Source: Peribacillus simplex (GTDB taxonomy: Bacteria; Bacillota; Bacilli; Bacillales; DSM-1321). Taken from it: 64,000 nt of DNA. Made by a program: the position numbers and the translations under genes. Numbering within the stretch: position 1 is the first letter of the stretch; each line of letters opens with the position of its first letter. Below the pieces are notes generated by a model, which made no database searches, was not told the DNA's origin, and saw nothing but the letters and a program-made list of their open reading frames with translations. The stretch covers positions 3,438,001 through 3,502,000 of the forward strand of contig NZ_CP011008.1 in NCBI RefSeq assembly GCF_001578185.1. Reading direction: 5' to 3'. Below, piece by piece: positions 1-8,333 of this stretch.

Positions 1-1469
1 ATCCTTGTTTCCCGGGGATCAATTACATCATCTACCATTCCAAGACTTGCGGCAACATATGGATTAGCGAATTTATCACGGTATTCTTCTATTTTAGCTG
101 CACGAGTCGCTTCAGGGTCTTCACTATTTTGAATTTCACGGGCAAAAATGATATTTGCCGCTCCAGCAGAACCCATTACCGCGATTTCCGCATTTGGCCA
201 TGCAAATGTTAGATCAGCACCGATGGATTTACTATTAAGGGCCACATAAGCTCCTCCGTATGCTTTACGCAGGATGATCGTCAATTTTGGTACTGTTGCT
301 TCTGAATATGCGTATAGCAGCTTTGCACCGTGACGGATTATCCCGCCATGCTCTTGTTTAACGCCCGGGAAGAAGCCTGAAACATCTTCAAACGTAATTA
401 ACGGAATGTTAAACGAGTCACAAAAACGAATAAAACGGGCAGCCTTATCAGATGAATCAATATCCAGTCCCCCTGCCAATACTTTTGGCTGGTTACAGAC
501 AAGTCCCACTGATTTCCCTTTGATTCGGGCTAAGCCGACCACTATGTTTTTCGCAAAGCCCTCTTGCACCTCCATGAAGGAACCCTCATCGACAATTTGC
601 TCCAATACTTTCCGAACATCATATGGACGGATCCCTTCATAAGGGACTACATCCGTTAAGTCCGGACGGTAGTCATCTCCATCGTCCGTTTCCAAAACCG
701 GCGGCTTCTCTTCATTGTTTTGTGGAAGATAGCTCAGGAGACGTCTAACGTCGGCCAATACTTGTTCTTCTGTTGCTCCCTTGAAATGCGCATTACCGCT
801 TATGGTATTATGTACAGTCGCTCCACCCAACCCTTCAGATGAAATCTTTTCACCCGTAACCGTTTCAATGACTTTAGGTCCTGTTATGAACATTTGGCTC
901 GTTTTTTCAACCATGAAGACAAAGTCGGTTATGGCTGGAGAATAAACGGCTCCGCCTGCACAAGGTCCCATAATAACGGAAATTTGTGGAATGACGCCTG
1001 AATAAATGGAGTTCCGATAAAATATTTGTCCATATCCGTCAAGGGAAACAACACCTTCTTGAATACGCGCTCCACCAGAATCGTTCAAACCTATGAAGGG
1101 GGCCCCATTTTCCGCTGCCAAATCCATAACATTGGCAATTTTCAGAGCATGCATTTCCCCTAGTGCACCGCCAAATACAGTAAAGTCCTGGGAAAACAGA
1201 TAAATGTCGCGGCCGTTTACCTTTCCATAACCGGTGACAACCCCTTCTCCCGGTCCTTCTTCCTTTTCCATGCCAAAATTAGTATTACGGTGTTTGATGA
1301 AAGGATTAAGTTCAATGAAAGTTCCCGGATCAACTAAAAGCTCGATTCTTTCCCTTGCAGTAAGTTTGCCCTTTTCATGCTGCTTATCGATCCTTTCTTC
1401 ACCGCCGCCCATTTCCACTTTGCGGCGTCTGTCATATAAGTCATTGATCGTTTCATATATGTCTGTCAT
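1..1469 (-). CDS. yqjD: Acyl-CoA carboxyltransferase subunit (propionyl-CoA carboxylase beta / methylmalonyl-CoA decarboxylase alpha type), 3' end cut by window
   Basis: Biotin-dependent carboxyltransferase of the PccB/MmdA family; it moves CO2 between carboxybiotin and propionyl-CoA. The reading frame is open from an ATG at 1469 to the window edge, about 489 codons, so only some 25-30 C-terminal residues of the usual ~515 should be missing. The N-terminus (MTDIYETINDLYDRRRK, then EKGKLTARERIELL) is typical. An AGGAG-like site precedes the ATG, which overlaps the mce stop in an ATGA junction, so the two genes are translationally coupled. Pairing with an epimerase, and with mutAB-meaB nearby, points to the propionyl-CoA to succinyl-CoA route. 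Whether it carboxylates propionyl-CoA or decarboxylates methylmalonyl-CoA cannot be told from sequence. No dedicated biotin carboxylase partner lies beside it in the window. Confidence 0.9.
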   Translation of the reverse strand, partial: MTDIYETINDLYDRRRKVEMGGGEERIDKQHEKGKLTARERIELLVDPGTFIELNPFIKHRNTNFGMEKEEGPGEGVVTGYGKVNGRDIYLFSQDFTVFGGALGEMHALKIANVMDLAAENGAPFIGLNDSGGARIQEGVVSLDGYGQIFYRNSIYSGVIPQISVIMGPCAGGAVYSPAITDFVFMVEKTSQMFITGPKVIETVTGEKISSEGLGGATVHNTISGNAHFKGATEEQVLADVRRLLSYLPQNNEEKPPVLETDDGDDYRPDLTDVVPYEGIRPYDVRKVLEQIVDEGSFMEVQEGFAKNIVVGLARIKGKSVGLVCNQPKVLAGGLDIDSSDKAARFIRFCDSFNIPLITFEDVSGFFPGVKQEHGGIIRHGAKLLYAYSEATVPKLTIILRKAYGGAYVALNSKSIGADLTFAWPNAEIAVMGSAGAANIIFAREIQNSEDPEATRAAKIEEYRDKFANPYVAASLGMVDDVIDPRETR

Positions 1470-1891
1470 TCCTGCTCCTCCTTTGATCCGGCTCGTTCAC
1501 AAAGCTCAAACAATACACCTGCAGTAGACTTGGGATGAACGAAAGCAACATCTGCTTTGTGTGCTCCCTTTCTTGATGAATCATCAATCATGCGCAATCC
1601 TGATTCTTTAATTTCTTTAATTCGATCTTCGATACGATCGACACCAAGGGCCACATGATGAATCCCTTCACCGCGTTTATCAATGAATTTGGCGATTGGA
1701 CTTGACGGTGACAACGCTTCCAATAACTCCAAACGGGTATTGCCTGCCAAGATAAAGGCCACTTTTACGCCTTGGCTCTCCACTGTCTCTATTCCTTCAA
1801 GTTCCAAGTTCAGCGTTTCCGTGTAAAGTGGTAAGGTTTCATCAAGTGACTTGACGGCAATACCAATATGATCGATATTTTTAATCATCAT
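1466..1891 (-). CDS. mce: Methylmalonyl-CoA epimerase (VOC family)
   Basis: Interconverts (2S)- and (2R)-methylmalonyl-CoA, feeding the mutase encoded by mutAB. The 141-residue protein is a vicinal-oxygen-chelate fold with two beta-alpha-beta-beta-beta modules. The likely metal ligands are visible: His in DHIGIAV near the start, His in GIHHVALGV mid-protein and Glu in VLFELCER near the end. Two adjacent ATGs (1891 and 1888) follow a G-rich ribosome site, and either could be used. It is first in a two-gene unit with yqjD (4-bp overlap). The 5' region is shared with the divergent prli42. Confidence 0.92.
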   Translation of the reverse strand: MMIKNIDHIGIAVKSLDETLPLYTETLNLELEGIETVESQGVKVAFILAGNTRLELLEALSPSSPIAKFIDKRGEGIHHVALGVDRIEDRIKEIKESGLRMIDDSSRKGAHKADVAFVHPKSTAGVLFELCERAGSKEEQE

Positions 1892-1994
1892 TCATCCCCC
1901 CATGTTATGTATTATGGATGACTCTATTAAAATACTATTAATCTTCCATTGAAGCCTTTCAAGATTCGGAATAATATGAACATTGTACTTTTAC

Positions 1995-2023
1995 TTGTTT
2001 CTACTAAACGTTCAAGTTAAAAT
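1995..2023 (+). promoter_or_regulatory. Candidate sigma-A promoter of prli42
   Basis: TTGTTT, a 17-bp spacer and TAAAAT lie 36 bp upstream of the prli42 start. The match is good but not perfect, and it is assigned by eye. Confidence 0.45.
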
Positions 2024-2058
2024 AAAACCAATTAAACTGTTTGAGGGAGAGAGAGCAT

Positions 2059-2154
2059 ATGGGAAATAAAAAAATAAGAAAGATCGTCGTGTATTTAATG
2101 CTTATCTCGATGTTGTTGACGACCTTATTATCAGGTATCGCATTTCTTTTATAA
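2059..2154 (+). CDS. prli42: Prli42, stressosome-associated membrane miniprotein
   Basis: A 31-residue protein beginning MGNKKIRKIVVYLMLISM. It has a short basic N-terminus and one hydrophobic transmembrane segment, the pattern of Prli42, which anchors the stressosome to the membrane in Listeria and is conserved in Bacillales. A GAGGGAGAGAG ribosome site precedes the ATG, a promoter-like motif lies upstream and a strong terminator follows directly, so it is a stand-alone transcript. The gene is easily missed because of its length. The family call rests on recognising the basic-plus-KIVVYLMLI pattern; the stress-sensing role is from the family. Confidence 0.85.
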   Translation: MGNKKIRKIVVYLMLISMLLTTLLSGIAFLL

Positions 2155-2167
2155 AAAATATCGGAAT

Positions 2168-2201
2168 GAGAGGGAAGCAAAGACTTCCCTCTCTTTTTTA
2201 T
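2168..2201 (+). terminator. Rho-independent terminator of prli42
   Basis: Perfect 10-bp stem GAGAGGGAAG/CTTCCCTCTC with a 6-nt loop, followed by a T-run on the plus strand. It ends just inside the convergent L,D-transpeptidase gene. Confidence 0.85.
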
Positions 2202-2713
2202 TTTATCGCTCCGTTTTTCTTTGCCAAAGTTTTGAAATCATCATTCGACTTGGTGATTAACACCTTTGTGCCGATAGGGACTTTTTCATACAAACGCTCT
2301 ACATCGGCTTTATGCATCCGTACACAGCCATTTGAAATGAATTTACCGACTGACGACGGTTGATTCGTACCATGTATCCCGTAAATCCTGCCATCGGTAT
2401 TTCGTGCATCAAATCCAATCCACCTCGATCCCAAAGGGTTCCTGGGATCGCCGCCCGGAATATTCTTTTTTCGATAATAGGGATTGACCGCTTTTATTTT
2501 AACCGTGAAAATCCCTTCAGGTGTCAATTCCTGACTCTTCCCAGTGCCGACCGGCAGAATCTCCTTGACCTCGTTATCATCAATGAACGCCAATTTATTG
2601 TTGGCTTTATTGATGATGATAAAAGGATCTCCCGGCTTAACCGATTGAGGTTGAGCTTGTACCTGTAGCGGCCACAAAGATAGCATAAGCAACAAAGAAA
2701 GGATCCATTTCAT
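2198..2713 (-). CDS. L,D-transpeptidase (YkuD domain), secreted
   Basis: 171 residues with an N-terminal signal peptide (MKWILSLLLMLSLWPLQVQA, cleavage probable after AQA). The YkuD catalytic domain follows. The hallmark HGT...S.GCVRM motif is present (IHGTNQPSSVGKFISNGCVR...), with Cys the acyl-acceptor nucleophile. Enzymes of this family make 3-3 peptidoglycan cross-links or attach proteins; small bacillar members often act in spore or wall maturation. There is no LysM domain, unlike YkuD itself. The start is supported by AAAGGAATT upstream. It reads toward prli42 and shares no operon with its neighbours, from which it is separated by about 30 bp. Confidence 0.88.
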   Translation of the reverse strand: MKWILSLLLMLSLWPLQVQAQPQSVKPGDPFIIINKANNKLAFIDDNEVKEILPVGTGKSQELTPEGIFTVKIKAVNPYYRKKNIPGGDPRNPLGSRWIGFDARNTDGRIYGIHGTNQPSSVGKFISNGCVRMHKADVERLYEKVPIGTKVLITKSNDDFKTLAKKNGAIK

Positions 2714-2744
2714 TTATATCAATTCCTTTACTCTTTTGCTTAGT

Positions 2745-3734
2745 TTAAGCCATGTGCCTCTTTTTCATTCGGTTATTGGCCAGCTTGGGTAACCCCTTGA
2801 AGGAATGCTTCAACAATAAATAGCGTTCCATTTCCTTCATGAGCTGCAGTAATGCGGCCCTTGATTCAAACTCTTCCCGTGTCTGTGGAAGTGCCATTCC
2901 CCTAAAATGCAACTCCATTTCTTCAAGCTTCTTCAGATAAAGAATGGCCGTATTTTGTGGATGGACGTTTTCTGCCAGGTCCTCAATAAAATCAGCCACT
3001 ATCCCGCTTTGCTTGACGACCAATGGAATATTCGTGACTAGAGGAAGAATGCGTTCAATTATTTCAAATTGCTTTTCACGCATTTTGAAATAATGGTAAT
3101 AAAGGTCTTCTTCCCTTAAGAAATGATTTTCCACGTCCCTGAAGGCAAGGCTTTTGGCTTGGTTAAGAAGATTGGCTGTTTCAGTAATTTCCTTACCATC
3201 CCATGTGTGGTCATTATCCCTTAAATAACGGACAATCCCCATCAAGATCGCACTAAAGTTAGTTTCGATACTTTCCTGATAGGCAAGCAGTTTTTCATCG
3301 ACACTGGGCATGTACAGATTCATGACAAGTGCAACTCCAACTCCAACGGCAATTAATATCGTTTCATTGATCAGCAGGGAAAAAGTGATGTTGCCAGCTC
3401 CATAAAGATGCATGATGATGACGCTGCTCGTTACAATTCCCTCATTAATCTTCAAGGCAACTGTCGTAGGAATGAAAATCAAAAGGATCAACCCTATTGT
3501 CAGCGGATGGAACCCGATGAAATGAAAAAATAGGGATGCATAGACCATTGCGATCAAACAAGCTAAAAACCGGTGCCAGGAGGCATAAACCGACTTCTTT
3601 TTTGTAACTTGAATGCATAAGATCGTAATGATTCCCGCAGCCGAAAAATATTCCAGGTTAAGCATTTGTGCAATAATAATTGCCAGGGTAACCCCCAAAG
3701 CAGTTTTAATCGTCCTGTATCCGATTTTAAACAT
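2745..3734 (-). CDS. yqjA: FUSC/aromatic acid exporter family membrane protein
   Basis: A 329-residue protein with about five or six hydrophobic helices in the first half (for example TALGVTLAIIIAQML, LIAMVYASLFFHFIG, ILIAVGVGVALVMNL). A soluble alpha-helical second half contains many His/Glu/Lys residues and ends basic (NRMKKRHMA). This is the ArAE_1 plus C-terminal domain layout of B. subtilis YqjA. The family is annotated as aromatic acid exporters but the substrate is unproven. Its place next to artPQM matches B. subtilis. A bidirectional terminator separates it from artM. Confidence 0.85.
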   Translation of the reverse strand: MFKIGYRTIKTALGVTLAIIIAQMLNLEYFSAAGIITILCIQVTKKKSVYASWHRFLACLIAMVYASLFFHFIGFHPLTIGLILLIFIPTTVALKINEGIVTSSVIIMHLYGAGNITFSLLINETILIAVGVGVALVMNLYMPSVDEKLLAYQESIETNFSAILMGIVRYLRDNDHTWDGKEITETANLLNQAKSLAFRDVENHFLREEDLYYHYFKMREKQFEIIERILPLVTNIPLVVKQSGIVADFIEDLAENVHPQNTAILYLKKLEEMELHFRGMALPQTREEFESRAALLQLMKEMERYLLLKHSFKGLPKLANNRMKKRHMA

Positions 3735-3870
3735 TGTTATGTATCACCTGGCTCTTTCGCTATCTATTATAATACTATCAGGATTTCAGATGTTTTTACA
3801 GTCCTTTGTGAATGAAATTTCCAATTTTTCAAAATCCATTCACTCAAAAATACATTATAGGAATAAAATA

Positions 3871-3903
3871 AAAAAAGGTAACCTAGTCGTTACCTTTTTT
3901 TTA
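3871..3903 (-). terminator. Intrinsic terminator of the artPQM operon (potentially bidirectional)
   Basis: Stem GGTAAC/GTTACC with an A-run on one side and a T-run on the other. It lies 25 bp past the artM stop, and the symmetric A/T tracts allow function in both directions. Confidence 0.8.
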
Positions 3904-3927
3904 TAATTATATACTATTTGCCTTGGC

Positions 3928-4650
3928 TTATAAAACTTTTTCCAAGAAGTCTTTTGCACGCTGGCTTTTCGGATTGGAAAAGAATTCTTCCGGAGCACTT
4001 TCTTCGACGAGAAGACCCCCGTCCAAGAAAAGTACACGATCGGCCACTTCTTTGGCAAATCCCATTTCATGCGTTACGATAAGCATGGTCATCCCAGTAT
4101 GTGCCAGTGACTTCATTACCTCGAGCACTTCTTTTACCATCTCAGGATCAAGAGCTGAGGTCGGCTCATCGAAAAGCATCACTTCCGGATTCATTGCCAA
4201 TGCCCGCGCAATGGCGACCCGTTGTTTTTGTCCGCCTGATAGACGATTCGGATATGACGATTCTTTATCGGCCAAACCGACTTTAGTCAAGAGCTCCCGA
4301 GCTTGTTTTACTGCTTCAGCTTTTGATAATTTTTTCACCTTCATCGGTGCATATGTCAGATTCTCCAGGACGGTTTTATGAGGAAATAAATGGAAATGTT
4401 GAAAAACCATTCCTACATTTTCACGCACTTTCATGATATTGGTCTTTTTTTCAGTGATGTTTTGATCTTTAAACCAAATTTGACCATCAGTTGGAGTCTC
4501 AAGCATATTGATGCAACGCAAGAAAGTTGATTTTCCCGAACCGGATGGGCCGATGATCGCTAACACTTCACCCTGCCCTATCTCGGTGCTGATGCCTTTT
4601 AATACCTCGAGCTTACCATAATTTTTTTTGAGCTCATCAATTTTAATCAC
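3928..4650 (-). CDS. artM: Polar amino acid ABC transporter, ATP-binding subunit
   Basis: 240-residue ATPase that powers amino-acid uptake through ArtQ. Walker A GPSGSGKS is at residues 34-41, the Q-loop near 83, the signature LSGGQ at 137-141 and Walker B VMLFDEP at 157-163, followed by the TSALDPE D-loop and the switch His in IVTHEMGF. The length is normal for the HisP/GlnQ type. It overlaps the end of artQ by 8 bp, so translation is probably coupled. B. subtilis ArtPQM (YqiXYZ) is an arginine importer; arginine is therefore the likely substrate, but the sequence alone does not fix it. Confidence 0.95.
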   Translation of the reverse strand: MIKIDELKKNYGKLEVLKGISTEIGQGEVLAIIGPSGSGKSTFLRCINMLETPTDGQIWFKDQNITEKKTNIMKVRENVGMVFQHFHLFPHKTVLENLTYAPMKVKKLSKAEAVKQARELLTKVGLADKESSYPNRLSGGQKQRVAIARALAMNPEVMLFDEPTSALDPEMVKEVLEVMKSLAHTGMTMLIVTHEMGFAKEVADRVLFLDGGLLVEESAPEEFFSNPKSQRAKDFLEKVL

Positions 4651-5311
4651 TGCGTCTCATTCTCCTTTCAATCACTTTGCCTAAGATGGTAAGAACCATA
4701 ACCATCACATAATAAATGAGACCGGCAAATAAAATCGGCTCGAAGAATTTATATGTCTCACCGCCGACAATATAAGAACGGCGCATGATATCCCCCAACC
4801 CAATAATTGTGACAACGGCTGATTCCTTCGTTAAGGAAATCACTTCGTTCACAAGGGACGGCAGGATATTCTTGATGGCCTGCGGAAGTATTATATTAAG
4901 CATCATCCCTGAATAGGGTACCCCAAGTGCAAGTGCAGCTTCACGTTGCCCTTTATCTACCGCTAGAATGCCTCCCCTGATAATCTCAGAGATGTATGCG
5001 GCAGAGTTTAGCCCGAATGCTAAAAATGCTGCTTGGAATGCTTCGATTTGAATCCCTAATATTTGTGGTGAACCAAAATAAATCAGCATTAATTGCAGCA
5101 CTAAAGGGGTACCGCGGAAAATGGATGTATAAAAGTCAGCAATCCAATTTAAGGGCTTGATTCTACTGATTTTAAGTATAGATAATAATATTCCCAAAAC
5201 AAAACCGATTACAGCCGCAACCGCTACAACCTTTAATGTAGTCGGTATTCCCTCCAGGATATATGGAAGGGAGGGTATAATCCTATCAAATTCCAGATTC
5301 ACTCCATTCAT
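4643..5311 (-). CDS. artQ: Polar amino acid ABC transporter, permease
   Basis: 222-residue HisMQ-type permease with about five transmembrane helices ([20 protein letters not shown] first). The EAA loop contacting the ATPase is at [20 protein letters not shown]. Early residues IPTTLKVV and [15 protein letters not shown] are classical for the family. It sits between artP and artM; the ~120-bp gap to artP contains a hairpin likely to lower expression of artQ and artM relative to the binding protein. Confidence 0.95.
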   Translation of the reverse strand: MNGVNLEFDRIIPSLPYILEGIPTTLKVVAVAAVIGFVLGILLSILKISRIKPLNWIADFYTSIFRGTPLVLQLMLIYFGSPQILGIQIEAFQAAFLAFGLNSAAYISEIIRGGILAVDKGQREAALALGVPYSGMMLNIILPQAIKNILPSLVNEVISLTKESAVVTIIGLGDIMRRSYIVGGETYKFFEPILFAGLIYYVMVMVLTILGKVIERRMRRSD

Positions 5312-5376
5312 CCTCTCTTATGAAGGCCGTTATCATGGGCCTTCCTCCTGCTTCATTTAATGTCAATAAAGCGCGG

Positions 5377-5414
5377 AAAAACGTTCAGAAGGCATATTGC
5401 ATCTCTTCTGAACG
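5377..5414 (-). terminator. Intercistronic terminator/attenuator between artP and artQ
   Basis: Perfect 10-bp stem CGTTCAGAAG/CTTCTGAACG with a 13-nt loop, then TTTTT on the minus strand. Being inside an operon, it should partly terminate or stabilise the artP message, giving excess binding protein. Confidence 0.7.
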
Positions 5415-5430
5415 CTTTTCCTCTCTTGTA

Positions 5431-6240
5431 TTATTCAGTTTCGCTGCCACCGAACCATTTTATTATTAATTTTTCCATTTCACCATTCTGTAACATTTTT
5501 TTCAATTCGGCATTGAATTCGCCAGTTAACTTGCTTCCTTTTTGGAAAGCGATTGCCGAACCGGCATCTTCTTCACCAGATTTGATCACATAGCCCACCA
5601 AATCTTTATTATCTTTCAAATAGCCTTTTGCCACAGTATCTTCCATGATTGCGGCGTCAAAACGTCCTGTGGACATTTCTTGAACAACCTCTGGAATACG
5701 ATTCCGTTTTTCAATTTTCATCCCGGTCTTTTTGGATTTATTCAAGTCGTTTGCCAATGTCTCCTGAATGGATGCAAGCTGTACCCCTACCGTTTTCCCT
5801 TTTAAATCTTCAACAGTTTTGATCTTACTGTCCTTTGTCGTGATGATCATGTTTTTAGCTGTATAGTATATATCACTGAAATCAACGGATTGTTCACGTT
5901 TTTCTGTTGGAGTCATTCCAGAGATAACGAAATCGACCGATTTATTTTCCAGAGCCGGAACAAGACTATTAAAGTCAATGTCCTTCACTTGAACCTCATA
6001 ACCTAATTTTTTACCGATTGCTTTAGCGATATCAATGTCAAATCCTTTTATTTGATCACTTTTAGATGTTTCAACATATTCAAATGGCGGATAATCCGCA
6101 GATGTTCCCATTACCAGAACCTTTTTGTCTTCTTTGCCAGCTGTGTTTTTATCTTTTTTCTCAGATGTTCCGCATGCTGCTAAAATACCTACTAATAACA
6201 CAGAAGTAAGCAACAATGCTAACTGCTTTTTCAACTTCAT
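5431..6240 (-). CDS. artP: Amino acid ABC transporter, substrate-binding lipoprotein
   Basis: 269 residues. A lipoprotein signal with lipobox LAAC (Cys23) is followed by a linker rich in Lys, Asp and Glu and a type II periplasmic-binding fold (SBP_bac_3). Typical features are GFDIDIAKAIGKKLG, the ligand-binding stretch VDFVISGMTPTEKRE and DAAIMEDTVAKGYL. It is first in the artPQM operon, behind a promoter-like motif. It probably binds arginine, by analogy with B. subtilis YqiX. Confidence 0.95.
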   Translation of the reverse strand: MKLKKQLALLLTSVLLVGILAACGTSEKKDKNTAGKEDKKVLVMGTSADYPPFEYVETSKSDQIKGFDIDIAKAIGKKLGYEVQVKDIDFNSLVPALENKSVDFVISGMTPTEKREQSVDFSDIYYTAKNMIITTKDSKIKTVEDLKGKTVGVQLASIQETLANDLNKSKKTGMKIEKRNRIPEVVQEMSTGRFDAAIMEDTVAKGYLKDNKDLVGYVIKSGEEDAGSAIAFQKGSKLTGEFNAELKKMLQNGEMEKLIIKWFGGSETE

Positions 6241-6343
6241 TATTATTCCTCCAAAATGATATTTTCAATTCTCTTGTTATTAAATTTGGTTTTAGGTTAT
6301 TAATTAATTAATTTGCATAACTAATATTCATACACTAATGTGT

Positions 6344-6371
6344 ATTTTAACACACTCTAATAATTATTCAA
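6344..6371 (-). promoter_or_regulatory. Candidate sigma-A promoter of artPQM
   Basis: On the minus strand, TTGAAT, a 16-bp spacer and TAAAAT lie about 100 bp upstream of artP. GTGT/ACAC half-sites surround the -10 (6332-6354) and could be an operator, but no regulator can be named. Confidence 0.45.
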
Positions 6372-6512
6372 TAACGTAAAAAATAGATTTACTTTTCGAA
6401 ATATTCACTCAATTAACCTTCCCCATTTCGCACTTTTTCTCCAGAGGGGATATATCTGGCTTCCTTATCTATCTTCTTTCCTAAATGTTCCTTATTTATG
6501 CAAGTTCATGAA

Positions 6513-6546
6513 TAAAAAAAACCCGTCGATTGGCGGGTTTTTTTTC
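6513..6546 (-). terminator. Intrinsic terminator of brxB
   Basis: Stem AAACCCG/CGGGTTT with an 8-nt loop and a T8 tract on the minus strand, just past the brxB stop. An A-run on the other side may make it bidirectional. Confidence 0.85.
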
Positions 6547-6559
6547 TTATGGCTATAGC

Positions 6560-6997
6560 TTACACTTCTTCGCAATATTGATCGAAGTAGTCTTGTAATT
6601 TTTCAACTACGGACATCGGGTGGTGCCCTTCAATTTCATGGCGTTCTATCATAGTGATGATTTTTCCATCTTTCAGCAATGCAAATGATGGGGATGACGG
6701 TGGATACCCTTCGAAGTAATCACGGGCTTTTTCCGTCGCCTCCTTATCTTGCCCAGCAAAAACAGTTACAAGCTGATCAGGGCGTTTATCATTATGAATC
6801 GCATGAGCTGCTGCAGGTCTAGCTATTCCCCCAGCGCAGCCACAAACGGAGTTGACCATAACAAGTGTCGTTCCTTTTTGTGCAAATACCTCTGCTACTT
6901 CCTCGGGAGTAGTCAATTCTGTATATCCAGCAGTCTTAATCTCATCGCGAGCCTGTTTGACTACGTCGTTCATTAAAAAATTAAAATCCATATTCAT
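6560..6997 (-). CDS. brxB: Bacilliredoxin BrxB (YphP/YqiW family)
   Basis: Thioredoxin-fold protein that removes bacillithiol from S-bacillithiolated proteins. The family CGC active site is present in [17 protein letters not shown], with [16 protein letters not shown] (cis-Pro region) and a C-terminal YCEEV. I chose the ATG at 6997 (MNMDFNF), which has GGAAGGGG at proper spacing and matches the B. subtilis N-terminus. A further in-frame ATG 18 bp upstream lacks support. It is single-gene between two terminators or spacers. Confidence 0.93.
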   Translation of the reverse strand: MNMDFNFLMNDVVKQARDEIKTAGYTELTTPEEVAEVFAQKGTTLVMVNSVCGCAGGIARPAAAHAIHNDKRPDQLVTVFAGQDKEATEKARDYFEGYPPSSPSFALLKDGKIITMIERHEIEGHHPMSVVEKLQDYFDQYCEEV

Positions 6998-7158
6998 GGT
7001 ATGTGCCCCTTCCAAGTTTTCTCTTCAATCCTATCATAACAATTGCCACTTCGTGATTCAATAAATTTACCTGCTAAAGGTGGATAAAGGGATCCGAAAC
7101 ATGTTTAAAACGAAAAGGAAGCGGGAACCATGTGTGTAACAACAAGAAAACTTCTTAC

Positions 7159-7200
7159 AAAGGGATGGGGCATGAGAAACAATTCAAGCCCCACCCCTTT
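7159..7200 (-). terminator. GC-rich hairpin after meaB, possible terminator
   Basis: Imperfect 13-bp stem pairing GCCCCACCCCTTT with AAAGGGATGGGGC, right after the meaB stop. There is no real T-run on the minus strand, so termination would be weak or Rho-assisted. Confidence 0.45.
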
Positions 7201-7205
7201 CCTGT

Positions 7206-8333
7206 TTAATTTGACTTAAATGTATCAGTAAAAAATTGAAAGACTTGCTTAACAGCAGTGGTGACCGTTTTATTCCCTGACATCACTTCATTCTCCAGAA
7301 TAGGGAGAAGACCTTTGACGGTTTCATTTTTATAGAACATCGTTTTAAGCTGGTGATCCATTAATGAATAAAGCCATTCCTTAGATTGCATTCTTCTCCG
7401 TTCTTGAAAAACACCAGATTCCTTGGTCATAGCGGAAAATTCATTCAATACATCCCAAAGCTCTGGAATTCCTTTACCGGTTATGGCAGAACAAGTATAT
7501 GCCTTTCCTGCCCATCCCTTTGTTGCCGGCTGAAGGAAGTGCAAGATTCTACTATATTCGGACTTTGTCCTAATCGCCAACGGAATGTTCTCTCCGTCCG
7601 CTTTATTGACCACAATTCCGTCCACAAGTTCCATGATCCCTTTTTTCATCCCCTGTAATTCATCCCCGGCACCGGTTAGGACAAGGAGCATGAAGAAGTC
7701 AACCATACTTCGTACTATAGCTTCACTCTGGCCGACACCAACAGTTTCTATCAGGATGACATCAAATCCTGCCGCTTCACAAAGCAACATCGTTTCCCTT
7801 GTTTTGCGGTGAACTCCTCCTAAGGTGCCTTCGGATGGTGAGGGCCTTATGAAGGCACGGGGGTTTCTTGCCAGCTCCTCCATCCTCGTCTTATCACCTA
7901 GGATACTTCCCCCGTTGATAGAAGAGCTTGGGTCGACGGCTAGAACAGCAACCTTATGGCCCCTGGCACATAAGTAGGATCCAAACGTCTCGATAAACGA
8001 GCTTTTCCCTGCACCTGGCACTCCGGAAATCCCGATTCGAATCGAGTTCCCTGTATGAGAAAGGATGGAATGTAATAATTCCTGTGCAGGATCGAAGTGG
8101 TGGGGTGCATTGCTTTCAATCAGTGTAATCCCTTTAGCAAGATTGGCCCTATCCCCTTTTATGATTCCCTCTTTAAGTTCATGGATCGGTATGCTTACAT
8201 TTTGTTTTTTGACGAATTTGCTTTTTGAAGCTTTGTTATGACTGGCTGTTAATTCTACACCTGGCTTTAATGAAGAAGCAAAACCTTCCTGATTGTTAAG
8301 ATCGACCCATTCCGGCTTCTTGTCTTCACTCAT
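7206..8333 (-). CDS. meaB: MeaB/ArgK-type GTPase, methylmalonyl-CoA mutase chaperone
   Basis: 375-residue P-loop GTPase that guards and reloads adenosylcobalamin in methylmalonyl-CoA mutase. The P-loop GVPGAGKSS is at 104-112. AVDPSSSINGGSILGDKTRM (switch region), ETVGVGQSE (Walker B-like) and NKADGE (guanine specificity) are visible. The start codon abuts the mutB stop, so the genes are coupled. Older databases call this family lysine/arginine/ornithine transport ATPase (ArgK), but the mutase context settles the role. Confidence 0.95.
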   Translation of the reverse strand: MSEDKKPEWVDLNNQEGFASSLKPGVELTASHNKASKSKFVKKQNVSIPIHELKEGIIKGDRANLAKGITLIESNAPHHFDPAQELLHSILSHTGNSIRIGISGVPGAGKSSFIETFGSYLCARGHKVAVLAVDPSSSINGGSILGDKTRMEELARNPRAFIRPSPSEGTLGGVHRKTRETMLLCEAAGFDVILIETVGVGQSEAIVRSMVDFFMLLVLTGAGDELQGMKKGIMELVDGIVVNKADGENIPLAIRTKSEYSRILHFLQPATKGWAGKAYTCSAITGKGIPELWDVLNEFSAMTKESGVFQERRRMQSKEWLYSLMDHQLKTMFYKNETVKGLLPILENEVMSGNKTVTTAVKQVFQFFTDTFKSN

